From Aggregicoccus sp. 17bor-14 (GTDB taxonomy: Bacteria > Myxococcota > Myxococcia > Myxococcales > Myxococcaceae): DNA of 64,000 nucleotides. A program made the position numbers and the translations under genes. This document shows, in pieces, positions 9,610-17,374 of this stretch (within the stretch, counting starts at the first letter, position 1; every line of letters starts with the position of its first letter). Below the pieces are notes generated by a model. That model saw only the letters and a list, made by a program, of their open reading frames with translations, ran no database searches and was not told the DNA's origin. Location: the NCBI RefSeq assembly GCF_009659535.1, contig NZ_VJZZ01000002.1:62001-126000 (forward strand), written 5' to 3'.

Positions 9610-10302
9610 TCATGAATCCGCATCATCGACGAAGCTCTCGCGCGGCGGGTACACGCCTGCGAGCCGCGCGATCAGGATCGCGACGAACAGGGCGCCCGTG
9701 AGCTGCTCGATGATGCAGATGCCACGCGCCTGGCGGGTCAGCGGCGCGATGTCGCCGAAGCCCGTGCTCGTGAGCACCGTCATGCTGAGATAGAGCGCGT
9801 CGGCGTAGACGAGGCGTCCCGGCTGGCCGACGACCAGGTACGAGCTCGGATAGAAGTAGCCGACGATCGCGTAGAGGTAGGCCCAGAAGACGCCGATCAG
9901 CAGGTACGCCGCGGCGGCGCCGAACAGCTTGTCCTGCGTCATGACGCGCGGCTGGAACACGTAGCGGAACAGGTAGGCGATCGCCGTGAAGTAGAGCGAC
10001 GCGCTGAACATCCACGACAGCGCGAGCTCGCGATCGCTGTCCAGCCACAGCCCGCGGTACTGGAAGATCACTGCGGGGAGTGCGAGCAGCACGGCGAGGA
10101 CGAACGCGCCCCGCGTGCGGGCGACGACGGCGATGGTCGCCATGAGCAGCGCCATGTTGACGCCGCTGAGCGCGAGCCGGCCCACGTCCGTGTGCGGCAC
10201 GAACGAGACCACCGCGATCGCAAGGAGCAGCGCGCCGAAAAGCCAGAAGCAGCGCTGCTGGACGGCGTCGGCCAGGATGCCGCGGGTGCCTCTCGTCTGC
10301 AT
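9610..10302 (-). CDS. two-transmembrane-type potassium channel family protein
   Basis: The 230-residue protein has about six hydrophobic segments and ends with a pore loop carrying LTSTGFGDIAPL, a TxGFGD potassium selectivity filter, followed by the last helix. It therefore belongs to the ion channel (Ion_trans_2) group. The ATG at 10302 is preceded by GGAGGGGAG on the coding strand, a good ribosome binding site. There is no RCK or cyclic-nucleotide domain, so no regulatory ligand is evident. It is followed across a hairpin by the convergent kinase gene. GFGD rather than GYGD is known in several bacterial channels. Confidence 0.85.
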   Translation of the reverse strand: MQTRGTRGILADAVQQRCFWLFGALLLAIAVVSFVPHTDVGRLALSGVNMALLMATIAVVARTRGAFVLAVLLALPAVIFQYRGLWLDSDRELALSWMFSASLYFTAIAYLFRYVFQPRVMTQDKLFGAAAAYLLIGVFWAYLYAIVGYFYPSSYLVVGQPGRLVYADALYLSMTVLTSTGFGDIAPLTRQARGICIIEQLTGALFVAILIARLAGVYPPRESFVDDADS

Positions 10303-10326
10303 GACGACTCCCCTCCGCGTCCCGCG

Positions 10327-10737
10327 TCAGGCCTTGCCCGGCGCGCGCGGGACGTCCCCGGCGCTCAAGGGCGTGGAGTGGCGCTTCCACACCCGCCACG
10401 CCCCGTCCTCGCACCTGAGCCACGTGTCGGTCAGGACGAAGAGCCCGTTGCGCGGCACGCCGAAGACCTCGGCGCGCATGTCCACCCGGTGCAGGTGGCT
10501 CGCAACGCCTCCCGCCACCGCCCAGCTGGACTCCTGCTCGTCCCAGTGGCTCACGACGTAGCCGTGCAGGGTGCCGAGCCACTCCGCCCGCGGCATCACC
10601 GACAGCTTCGGGTGGACCAGCATCAGCGCGTAGTCCGGGTGGAGGAAGTCCGCCACCGCGGCCACGTCGCGCCGGGTGAGCGCCTGGGTCCAGCCTGCGT
10701 CCCGCGCGTGGAGCGCGTCGAGCACCGGGTCGTTCAT
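10327..10737 (-). CDS. SnoaL/DUF4440-like NTF2-fold protein
   Basis: A 136-residue protein starting MNDPVLDALHARDAGW, with a helix-rich N-terminus and the pattern ADFLHPDYALML...RVWKRHSTPL seen in SnoaL-like and DUF4440 proteins of the NTF2 fold. Such proteins are small ligand-binding or isomerase-like cone-shaped domains; the actual ligand is unknown. The in-frame region upstream of 10737 is low-complexity and I exclude it. The next gene on the same strand, the ion channel, begins 24 bases downstream, so the two may be co-transcribed. Confidence 0.75.
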   Translation of the reverse strand: MNDPVLDALHARDAGWTQALTRRDVAAVADFLHPDYALMLVHPKLSVMPRAEWLGTLHGYVVSHWDEQESSWAVAGGVASHLHRVDMRAEVFGVPRNGLFVLTDTWLRCEDGAWRVWKRHSTPLSAGDVPRAPGKA

Positions 10738-10881
10738 GGTGGCGTGAGAGCCTAGCAGGCGTCCCGCGCGTTGCCGCAGCGGCCGGGGCCGCGTCGTTCG
10801 CCGCTGTTTGCTCGAGCGCACGGGAGGTGCGCATGCCCGGCGCCACGTCCCACCGGGAGGCTGGCCTATGCTCCCGGGCCC

Positions 10882-11301
10882 ATGCACAGCCCCATCCTCG
10901 CTCCCGTGGTCGCGCTCGTGGTCTGGTCCATGGTCATGTGGGCGTGGATGTACGCCACGCGCCTGCCGGCCATCTTCCGCGCGCGCATGAAGCTGGACCC
11001 CTACGCGCCGCGCGGCGAGCAGATGAGCCAGCTGCCGCCCCGGGTGCGCTGGAAGGCGGACAACTACAACCACCTGATGGAGCAGCCCACGATCTTCTAC
11101 GCCATCGCGCTGGCGCTGGCGCTGCTGGGGGTTGGCGGCGGCGTGAACGCGGGGCTGGCCTGGGCCTACGTGGCGCTGCGGGTGGTGCACAGCCTGGTGC
11201 AGGCGCTCATCAACAAGATCGAGCTGCGCTTCACGCTCTTCGTCCTCTCCTCCGGCGTGCTCATCGCACTGACGTTCAACGCGGCTCGGGCCCTGCTCTG
11301 A
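10882..11301 (+). CDS. MAPEG family membrane protein
   Basis: This 139-residue protein has four hydrophobic segments: near residues 5-25, 70-90, 92-115 and 120-139. Between the first two it carries DNYNHLMEQPTIFYA, which resembles the conserved loop of MAPEG proteins (membrane-associated eicosanoid and glutathione metabolism), whose members are usually 130-150 residues with four helices. The eukaryotic members conjugate glutathione or isomerise prostaglandins; the bacterial substrate is unknown. ATG 10882 is chosen because it opens directly into the first helix. It converges with the DUF4388-MinD gene over only 22 bases. Confidence 0.75.
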   Translation: MHSPILAPVVALVVWSMVMWAWMYATRLPAIFRARMKLDPYAPRGEQMSQLPPRVRWKADNYNHLMEQPTIFYAIALALALLGVGGGVNAGLAWAYVALRVVHSLVQALINKIELRFTLFVLSSGVLIALTFNAARALL

Positions 11302-11323
11302 CGGAGCCGTCCGGAGGGCGTCT

Positions 11324-12631
11324 TCAGAGGAGGAAGCCTCCGGGCGGCAGCGTGCGCTCGCGCTGCGGCCCGTCCAGCCCCAGGCGCGCGCTCACCTCGC
11401 TCGCGAGCATGTCGAAGAGGAAGGCGAGGCTGCGCGCCCCGTCCACCTGCGAGGCGCGCAGCGGCAGCCCCTCGAGGCTCGCCGCTCCGAAGGCGTCGTG
11501 GCGCGGCAGCGTGGTGTCGAAGGGACGGTAGCCGGCCCCGGCAGCCGCGAGGCGCTGGAAGGCCTCGAGGCTCGCGCGCGAGCGGCCCTGGAACATGTTC
11601 ACCGCCGTGCCCAGCACCTCGAGCTGACCGGGCTCCGGCAGCGCCCGCAGCGCCTGCAGGAACACGTCGAAGGAGCGCCCCGCCACCATCTCCGCCTGGA
11701 AGACGCCGAGCGCGTGGGTGCAGCCCTGCAGCACGTCGCGCGTGGTGCCCAGCATGCCGGCCGGGCAGTCCACCAGCGCCACGTCGCAGCGCTGCGCCAC
11801 GCGTCCGAGCAGCTGCCTCCAGCCCTCCACGTGGCGCGGCTCCGGCTGCAGCGCGGCCTGGGGCAGCTCCGGGCCCGAGGCGGGCAGCACCTTCAGCCGC
11901 TCGTGTGCCGTCGGGCGCAGCGCCTCGTCGAGCGCGCGCGTGTCCCCGTCCAGCAGATCGTACGCGCCCCGCTGCGCGCGGCCCCGCGCATCCAGCAGGC
12001 TCAGCTGTCCGCCGTTCGGGTCCGCGTCCACCAGCACCGTGTGCAGGCCGCGCTCGGCGAGCGCGAAGGCGAGGTTGAGCGCGAGCGTGCTCTTGCCCAC
12101 CCCGCCCTTGGGGCTGCACACCGCGAGCACCCGCCCGCGCGCGAGGCTCGCCGCGGTGCGCGAGACGGCCGGGGGCACCGCGCGCAGTGGCACCGCGCGC
12201 GGCGGAGGTGCAGCACGCGCGGGCGGCGGCGGCGCAGCACGCACGGGCGGCGGCGGCGCCTCGAGCTGCAGCAGGGACTCGTGCACGTCGCTGGGGGGCG
12301 CGGGGTCCTCGCCTGCGTTGCTCGCCTCGAGCAGCAGCGAGCTGAGCCCGCCCAGCGGCTCGGCGAAGCGCGGGGGGTCCTGCAGCCGCACCACCACGAA
12401 GGAGTCGGCCACCGGGCCGAAGAGCTCGAAGAAGGCGCCGCGGCCCTCGTCCGCGCCGCAGCGCGCGTTGAGCACCTGGCCGCTCTTCACCCAGATGGCG
12501 CCCTGGGGCGTGCGGTGCTGCAGCCGCAGCTCGATGAGCGTGTGCTGCCGGCTGATGCCCACCACCTGGAGGATGTCGAAGAGGCGGAACTCGCTCAGCG
12601 AGCCCTGCATCACCACCGTCGCGCCGCTCAT
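11324..12631 (-). CDS. DUF4388 - MinD/ParA-type ATPase fusion
   Basis: The 435-residue protein has an N-terminal DUF4388-like domain (about 1-100; MQGSLSEFRLFDILQVVG), a Pro/Ala-rich linker (about 107-160) and a ParA/MinD ATPase domain. The deviant Walker A motif KGGVGKST is at residues 175-182, followed by VLVDADPNGGQLSLL (Walker A') and VALVDCPAG (Walker B region). Such ATPases position cellular structures or partition cargo; the DUF4388 module is common in myxobacterial signalling proteins. No ParB-like partner is adjacent. Its ATG overlaps the stop of the globin gene by the four bases ATGA, indicating translational coupling. What it positions is unknown. Confidence 0.85.
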   Translation of the reverse strand: MSGATVVMQGSLSEFRLFDILQVVGISRQHTLIELRLQHRTPQGAIWVKSGQVLNARCGADEGRGAFFELFGPVADSFVVVRLQDPPRFAEPLGGLSSLLLEASNAGEDPAPPSDVHESLLQLEAPPPPVRAAPPPPARAAPPPRAVPLRAVPPAVSRTAASLARGRVLAVCSPKGGVGKSTLALNLAFALAERGLHTVLVDADPNGGQLSLLDARGRAQRGAYDLLDGDTRALDEALRPTAHERLKVLPASGPELPQAALQPEPRHVEGWRQLLGRVAQRCDVALVDCPAGMLGTTRDVLQGCTHALGVFQAEMVAGRSFDVFLQALRALPEPGQLEVLGTAVNMFQGRSRASLEAFQRLAAAGAGYRPFDTTLPRHDAFGAASLEGLPLRASQVDGARSLAFLFDMLASEVSARLGLDGPQRERTLPPGGFLL

Positions 12632-13113
12632 GCCTTGCTCCCGGAGGGGATCAGGTCGCGCTGCACCGTGCTGGTGCGCGCCATCTTCATCGTCATGGAG
12701 ATCAGGCCGTAGGCGCGCGTCCACGCCTCGCGCGCCTCGGGGGTGAAGGCCTCGCCGAGCCCGTAGTCCAGCGTCCAGAGCAGCGCCTCGCCCACGGTGG
12801 CGTAGGCCTCGTCCGGCACGCGGTAGAGCTCCGTATGGCGCCGGCCCAGCGCGAGCATCACCAGGAAGAGGTCGCTGTCCGAGGCGACCGGGTCCTTCCA
12901 CTGCGCATCGCTCCAGTCGAGCGAGCGCACCACGAAGCGCAGCATCCCCACCAGCTTGCGCTTCTGCTTCTCCAGGTCCGGCGAGAACAGCCCCTGGTAC
13001 TGGGGCGCGAGCTCGAAGAGCCGCCGGTAGAAGAGGTCCGCGACCGTGTCGGCCACGGGCTCGGCGAGCTCCCAGGTGCGTTTGAGCGTGCTGCGCTGCG
13101 CTTCGGTCATCAT
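12628..13113 (-). CDS. single-domain globin
   Basis: A 161-residue globin beginning MMTEAQRSTLKRTWELAEP. Helix patterns FYRRLFELAPQYQGLF (C-D region) and LALGRRHTELYRV match bacterial flavohaemoglobin-type globins; His93 in GRRH is the likely proximal haem ligand. There is no reductase domain, so it is a single-domain globin that could bind O2, CO or NO, or sense them. Two consecutive ATG codons (13113 and 13110) are possible starts. Its stop overlaps the start of the DUF4388-MinD gene, so globin and ATPase are made from one message. A palindrome lies 15 bases upstream of the start. Confidence 0.88.
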   Translation of the reverse strand: MMTEAQRSTLKRTWELAEPVADTVADLFYRRLFELAPQYQGLFSPDLEKQKRKLVGMLRFVVRSLDWSDAQWKDPVASDSDLFLVMLALGRRHTELYRVPDEAYATVGEALLWTLDYGLGEAFTPEAREAWTRAYGLISMTMKMARTSTVQRDLIPSGSKA

Positions 13114-13127
13114 TCTCGCGTCAGTCC

Positions 13128-13140
13128 CGGAATTGTTCCG
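13128..13140. promoter_or_regulatory. palindrome upstream of the globin gene
   Basis: CGGAATTGTTCCG is a perfect 5+3+5 inverted repeat 15 bases before the globin start, in the divergent region between the globin and the toroid-like gene. Its place suits a regulator binding site, but no regulator is identified. It is not an obvious FNR/DNR or NsrR box. Confidence 0.3.
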
Positions 13141-13339
13141 AAGCTGTACGGAGTGGGGTCCGGAGTGGATGCCTGCCCCGGTCGATTCCCTCGCACGCGC
13201 GAGCCCCCTGTCGCTCACACGACGGGGACCAGCGTCGCGAAGGGAGGTGGGGGCAGGTGGGCGTGCTTGCAGGCAGGGGAGGGAGGTGCGCGCTGCGCGT
13301 GACGGAAGGCCGTCGCGCCGCTGCGCTAGCCTCGCGCGC

Positions 13340-14383
13340 ATGAGCCCCCGAGAGCAGCTGCTGCGCGAGCGCCTGTCCCGCATCCCCGCGCCGCAGGTGG
13401 CGCCGTCGCCCGCCGTGCAGGAGGCGCTCGCGGACACCGAGCGCTACCTCGGCTCGGACGCGGCGCTGCGCAGCCTTGTCCAGGACCCCTACTGGCCCAA
13501 GTGGCACTCGCCGTGGTGGCACATGCTGCTGCTGCTCGAGCTGGGGGAGGCGCAGCGCATCCCGCAGCGCACGCTGCACGCGATGAGCGCGAGGCTCGAG
13601 GCGATGCCGGTGAAGTGCTTCCCCATCGCGCCTGGAGAGCTCCCGCCGGGGATGGACCTGCACCGCGACACCCTGTGCCACTGCGCGGTGGCGAGCATCG
13701 TCCAGGTGCTCGCGGCCGGAGGCCTCGACGTGGACCGTGCGCTGCCGTGGGCGAAGCCCTGGCTGCTGCGCTACCAGATGGCGGACGGCGGCCTCACCTG
13801 TGACAACGACGCCTACCGGGTGAGTGGCGAGTGCCCGAGCTCCATGGTGGGCACGGTGTCGCCGCTCGAGGCGATGCTGCTCGGAGACCCGGCGGGCTGG
13901 AGCGCCGCGCAGCGCGCCTTCGTGGACCGCGCGGCCGGCTTCCTGGTCGGCCGGGAGCTGCGCCGCGGCTCGGCCACGGTGCACAACGCGGAGGAGCGCT
14001 CGCGCGAGCCGCTGTGGCTGCGCGTCTGCTTCCCGCGCTTCTACTTCTACGACGTGCTGCGCGGCGCGCGCGTGCTGGTGCGCTGGGCGGAGCTGCGCGG
14101 CGCCCCGCTGCCGCTGGAGGCCGTGGAGGCCGTGGCGCTGCACCTGTGCGAGGCCTTCCCCGACGGTGTCGTACGGCCGCAGCGCCAGGCCTACGAAGGG
14201 ACCGGGACGCTCGCCCCCGATGCGGCGGGCACCTGGACGCGGCAGCCCGCCTCGCGCTTCCCCCTGCTGGAGGCGACGAGCGCCATCGGCGAGCCCTCGC
14301 CGTGGCTCACCCGCCATTGGACGGAGACGCGCCAGGGGCTGCTGCGCCTCCTCGACGCGGGACGCCTGCGGGCGCGGTCCTGA
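13340..14383 (+). CDS. terpenoid cyclase/prenyltransferase-like alpha-alpha toroid protein (tentative)
   Basis: The 347-residue soluble protein contains LRYQMADGGLTCDNDAY, which resembles the QxxDGGW repeat of squalene cyclases and prenyltransferases, together with regularly spaced helices and conserved-looking Cys/His positions (DTLCHCAVAS, SGECPSS). This suggests an alpha-alpha toroid fold. I cannot see the DxDD cyclase motif, so cyclase activity is doubtful. ATG 13340 is chosen because the upstream in-frame sequence is non-coding in character. The gene is divergent from the globin operon and stands alone. The fold is inference from a single motif. Confidence 0.6.
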   Translation: MSPREQLLRERLSRIPAPQVAPSPAVQEALADTERYLGSDAALRSLVQDPYWPKWHSPWWHMLLLLELGEAQRIPQRTLHAMSARLEAMPVKCFPIAPGELPPGMDLHRDTLCHCAVASIVQVLAAGGLDVDRALPWAKPWLLRYQMADGGLTCDNDAYRVSGECPSSMVGTVSPLEAMLLGDPAGWSAAQRAFVDRAAGFLVGRELRRGSATVHNAEERSREPLWLRVCFPRFYFYDVLRGARVLVRWAELRGAPLPLEAVEAVALHLCEAFPDGVVRPQRQAYEGTGTLAPDAAGTWTRQPASRFPLLEATSAIGEPSPWLTRHWTETRQGLLRLLDAGRLRARS

Positions 14384-14449
14384 CCGCGGCGTCGCTCCGT
14401 GGGCCCTTCCTGCTCCTCGGCGTGGACGCGCAAGGGTGACTCCTGCAAC

Positions 14450-14947
14450 TCAGGCCTTCTTCGCCGCATCCCTCACGCTCGCAATGGCGCGCAGCTCCGT
14501 TTCCGTGAGCTTGTCCTTGGGCCGGCCCATGGACGCCTTGACCTGGATGAGCAGATCGAGCGGGAGCACCCGGACCCTAAGACCGCCCACGTCCATCCAC
14601 TCCGCCTCTCGCAGGACGGACGTCACATCCTCGACGGGCGGCAGGCTGCCCAACACGTCGAGGCGGCCGAGGTCCGTGAGGAGATAGAGGTTCCTGAAGC
14701 TCGACAGCTCGCTCGCAGAGAGTTGCAGCGGGCGCTTGTCCACTGTGTGGGAGAGACGTGGCTGCAGGCCCGAGATGGCTTTGAGCAGGCGCTCACAGTT
14801 CACCTCCGTGAATGGCATGAGCACGTCCAGGTCGTACGTGGCCATGGCCGAGCCATGCAGGACGGCCGCTGTTCCTCCGACGACCACGAAGTCGACGCGT
14901 GCCTCCGTGAGCAGACGAAGGAGCTGGAGGAAGTCATTCGCCGGCAC
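14450..14947 (-). CDS. minimal nucleotidyltransferase-fold protein
   Basis: A 165-residue protein with VVVGGTAAVLHGSAMATYDLDVL near residues 21-43, the GG...D39xD41 pattern of DNA polymerase beta-like nucleotidyltransferases (DUF6036/AbiEii-type superfamily). A third acidic residue may be the D of LGRLDVLG. Its start overlaps the end of the upstream 74-codon gene by 14 bases, so the two form a coupled pair. Proteins of this fold act as toxins or antitoxins in several two-gene systems, but that role is not shown here. Codon third positions are visibly less GC-biased than in neighbouring genes, which hints at acquisition. Confidence 0.75.
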   Translation of the reverse strand: MPANDFLQLLRLLTEARVDFVVVGGTAAVLHGSAMATYDLDVLMPFTEVNCERLLKAISGLQPRLSHTVDKRPLQLSASELSSFRNLYLLTDLGRLDVLGSLPPVEDVTSVLREAEWMDVGGLRVRVLPLDLLIQVKASMGRPKDKLTETELRAIASVRDAAKKA

Positions 14948-15158
14948 GGCGCGAGTCCCTCAACAAGGCGTGGAACTCGACCACCTGCTGCAGACGCCGC
15001 AAGCGCTCGGCGGGACTCAGCGCAAGGTTCTCGAGCAGCAGCGTGACGTCGATGCCGAAGTCGATCGCGCGGTCCCAATCGGGCCCGTAGGACGGCAGGT
15101 TCGCCCGCGACCAGTCGGACGTGAAGCCGTCGAGATCTGCCGCGGAGCGCTCGGACAT
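14934..15158 (-). CDS. small helical partner of the nucleotidyltransferase
   Basis: A 74-residue charged protein containing the stretch GIDVTLLLENLALSPAERL, a pattern I associate with small proteins that precede nucleotidyltransferase-fold genes in proteobacteria. It has no membrane segment or metal site. It overlaps the downstream nucleotidyltransferase gene by 14 bases, which indicates coordinated synthesis. It could be the regulatory half of a toxin-antitoxin-like pair, or just an accessory subunit; I cannot tell which. Confidence 0.65.
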   Translation of the reverse strand: MSERSAADLDGFTSDWSRANLPSYGPDWDRAIDFGIDVTLLLENLALSPAERLRRLQQVVEFHALLRDSRRAGE

Positions 15159-15312
15159 GCGAGAGGACTATTCATCCACCGGCACGCCGGGTCAATGCGG
15201 TGTCCGGTCGCTTGACGCCTCCGGTGCAAGGCTCGCTCGGTGAGTCGTCGGCGCTGCTCGGGCGCGGTCTCCGAGCAGCGTTTCCGGGAGAGGGCAGTGC
15301 TACCCTCGCCCC

Positions 15313-16236
15313 ATGACCCCGCCTCCCGCTCCCTATCCCATCGGCACCCCCGGCGTTCCCTGGGGGGCGGCGGAGGTCGCCACCTGGCTCGCGCGCCAGA
15401 AGCGCCAGCGCAGCTACGCGCAGGACGTGCTCACGGCCGTCGAGCGCCTGCGCGCGCGCTTCGACGTGCAGCAGTACGGCACGCTCGACTACGCGCCGGA
15501 GACCTACCCACTCTTCGCGGTGCGCAGCCGCGGCTGGCGCGACGCGCTGCCCGTGGCGCTGGTGACGGGCGGCGTGCACGGCTACGAGACGAGCGGCGTG
15601 CACGGCGCGCTGCAGTTCCTCGACCGGCACGCGGAAGGCTACGCCTCGCGCCTGAACCTGCTGGTCGTGCCCTGCGTGAGCCCCTGGGGCTACGAGCGCA
15701 TCCACCGCTGGAACCCGCTCGCCCTGGACCCGAACCGCAACTTCCGCGAGGGGAGCCCGGCCCAGGAGTCGGTGGCCCTGCTGCGGCTCGTCGCTCCGCT
15801 GCGCGAGCGCGTGCTCCTGCACATCGACCTGCACGAGACCACCGACTCGGACGAGACCGAGTTCCGCCCCGCGCTCGCCGCCCGCGACGGCAAGGCCTAC
15901 GAGCCGGACGGCATCCCGGACGGCTTCTACGTCGTCGGCGACACCGAGAACCCCCAGCCCGGCTTCCAGCAGGCGATCATCCGTGCGGTGGCGCAGGTGA
16001 CGCACATCGCCCCGGCGGACGCCGCGGGCAACATCATCGGCTCGCCCGTCGTCGCGCCCGGCGTCATCAACTACCCGCTGCGGGCGCTCGGCCTGTGCGC
16101 GGGCATCACCCCGGCGCGCTTCGCGAGCACCACCGAGGTCTACCCGGACAGCCCGCGCGCGACGCCCCAGCAGTGCAACGACGCGCAGGCCGCGGCGGTG
16201 TGCGCCGCGCTCGACTACGCGCTCGCGCACGGCTGA
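15313..16236 (+). CDS. M14 family zinc carboxypeptidase
   Basis: The 307-residue protein shows the M14 zinc site HxxE in GGVHGYETSG (His89, Glu92), the substrate-binding DPNRNF segment and the third zinc ligand in HIDLHET. Members hydrolyse C-terminal residues or deacylate small substrates of the succinylglutamate desuccinylase/aspartoacylase type. There is no signal peptide, so it acts in the cytoplasm. It lacks a neighbour in the same orientation and ends 51 bases before the convergent cytochrome gene, with a strong hairpin between them. The ATG follows a short CCCC run without a good ribosome binding site. Confidence 0.88.
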   Translation: MTPPPAPYPIGTPGVPWGAAEVATWLARQKRQRSYAQDVLTAVERLRARFDVQQYGTLDYAPETYPLFAVRSRGWRDALPVALVTGGVHGYETSGVHGALQFLDRHAEGYASRLNLLVVPCVSPWGYERIHRWNPLALDPNRNFREGSPAQESVALLRLVAPLRERVLLHIDLHETTDSDETEFRPALAARDGKAYEPDGIPDGFYVVGDTENPQPGFQQAIIRAVAQVTHIAPADAAGNIIGSPVVAPGVINYPLRALGLCAGITPARFASTTEVYPDSPRATPQQCNDAQAAAVCAALDYALAHG

Positions 16237-16240
16237 GGAA

Positions 16241-16276
16241 GGCGGCGGCCCGGGCTCCCCAGACCGGGCCACCGCC
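16241..16276. terminator. bidirectional hairpin between M14 and cytochrome genes
   Basis: Arms 16241-16253 (GGCGGCGGCCCGG) and 16264-16276 (CCGGGCCACCGCC) pair over 13 positions with one C-A mismatch, around a 10-base loop. It starts 4 bases after the M14 stop and ends 10 bases before the end of the convergent cytochrome gene, so it probably terminates both. Confidence 0.6.
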
Positions 16277-16286
16277 CAGGTGCAAC

Positions 16287-17372
16287 TCAGTTACAAGAGC
16301 CTTGCATCTCGTGGATCCACTGCTGGATGAGGGCGAGCCCCTCCTCGTGCACCACGCTGCGGCCCACCTCGGGCATGGCCACCATCGGATCGGTGGAGCC
16401 GAGGCGGTAGGGCAGGATGGACGCGTCGGGTGCGGTGGGCACGATGTCGTAGCTGAAGCCCCCCGAGCCCGCGCCCGCGGCCACGGGGCGCTTGCAGACG
16501 CCCAGGTGGAAGAGGTCCGTCTCGTCCGTGCTCAGGTACAGGCCGGAGGTACGCGCCGCGCCGGTGCGGCTGTGGCAGTGCGCGCAGTTGCCCTCGAGGT
16601 AGGCGCGCGCCCGGGCGTCCACGCTGCCGGTGCTCGGGTCGTTCCACACGGCGAGGCGCGGGGCCTCTGCCGGTGCCGGGGCGCCCTCGAGCGCCCCCAC
16701 CCGCGTCCAGTGCGCGAGCTGGTTCTCGGCGCCGTCTGCGTACGCGAAGTCGCGGTTGAGCTGCCGGGCGGTGGGGCCGAGCAGGTGCAGCGCGTCCTCG
16801 TTCTCGGCGGCGTGGCACTTCTTGCACTGGTTCTTGTTGGGGACGAGGTAGTGCGTGGAGCGCGCCTCGCCGTGCGCGTCGGTCCAGGCCACGTCGAGCA
16901 CCGTGCCGCCCAGCTGCAGGGTGGCGTCGCGGCCGTCCGCGTCCCACACGTAGGGCAGGCCCACCCAGCCCTGCGCGGTGTGCACCAGCAGCCGCGTCTC
17001 GAGCGGCCGGCCGGGGGCATCCGCCTGCCGCAGGTCGCCGGGCGCGGAGAAGGTCTTGGCGACCACGCTGCCCACCGGCAGGTCCATCGCGCCGCTCGCC
17101 TGGTAGTGCGCGTGCGCGCCCGGCGGCAGCCACACCAGCCGGTCCTTGTGGGTGTAGTCGGAGAAGAGGGGCGTGTTCAGGGTGTAGGGCAGGGCGCCGC
17201 CCTTGGCGACCACGCGCCCGTCCTGCACCTCGAGCAGACACCACGCGGACAGCCGCTCCGGCGGTTGGGTCAGCGCGCCCTCGGGCGGGCCGTCACACGG
17301 GGCAGCGGGGGACGAGCCCCCGCACCCGCAGAGCGCGAGTGCGAGGGCTCCGAGCAGCAACAGCCTGGACAT
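16287..17372 (-). CDS. SO2930-type diheme c-type cytochrome lipoprotein
   Basis: A 361-residue exported protein with a lipoprotein-like signal (ALALCGCGG) and two haem c attachment sites: CKKCH at residues 183-187 and CAHCH at 263-267. The overall pattern, starting with LSAWCLLEV and ending with an IQQWI helix, matches the SO2930 family (related to TIGR03806) of diheme cytochromes. It is coupled to the beta-helix gene upstream, which stops 2 bases before this start. Members of this family are typically encoded beside a TIGR03805-type beta-helix protein, exactly as here. The role is probably electron transfer at the cell envelope; the electron partner is unknown. Confidence 0.88.
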   Translation of the reverse strand: MSRLLLLGALALALCGCGGSSPAAPCDGPPEGALTQPPERLSAWCLLEVQDGRVVAKGGALPYTLNTPLFSDYTHKDRLVWLPPGAHAHYQASGAMDLPVGSVVAKTFSAPGDLRQADAPGRPLETRLLVHTAQGWVGLPYVWDADGRDATLQLGGTVLDVAWTDAHGEARSTHYLVPNKNQCKKCHAAENEDALHLLGPTARQLNRDFAYADGAENQLAHWTRVGALEGAPAPAEAPRLAVWNDPSTGSVDARARAYLEGNCAHCHSRTGAARTSGLYLSTDETDLFHLGVCKRPVAAGAGSGGFSYDIVPTAPDASILPYRLGSTDPMVAMPEVGRSVVHEEGLALIQQWIHEMQGSCN

Positions 17373-17374
17373 GC

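Noticed and set aside
13340-14383. Calling the toroid-like protein a squalene or terpene cyclase
   Set aside because: Only one QxxDGG-like segment is seen and the DxDD catalytic motif is missing.
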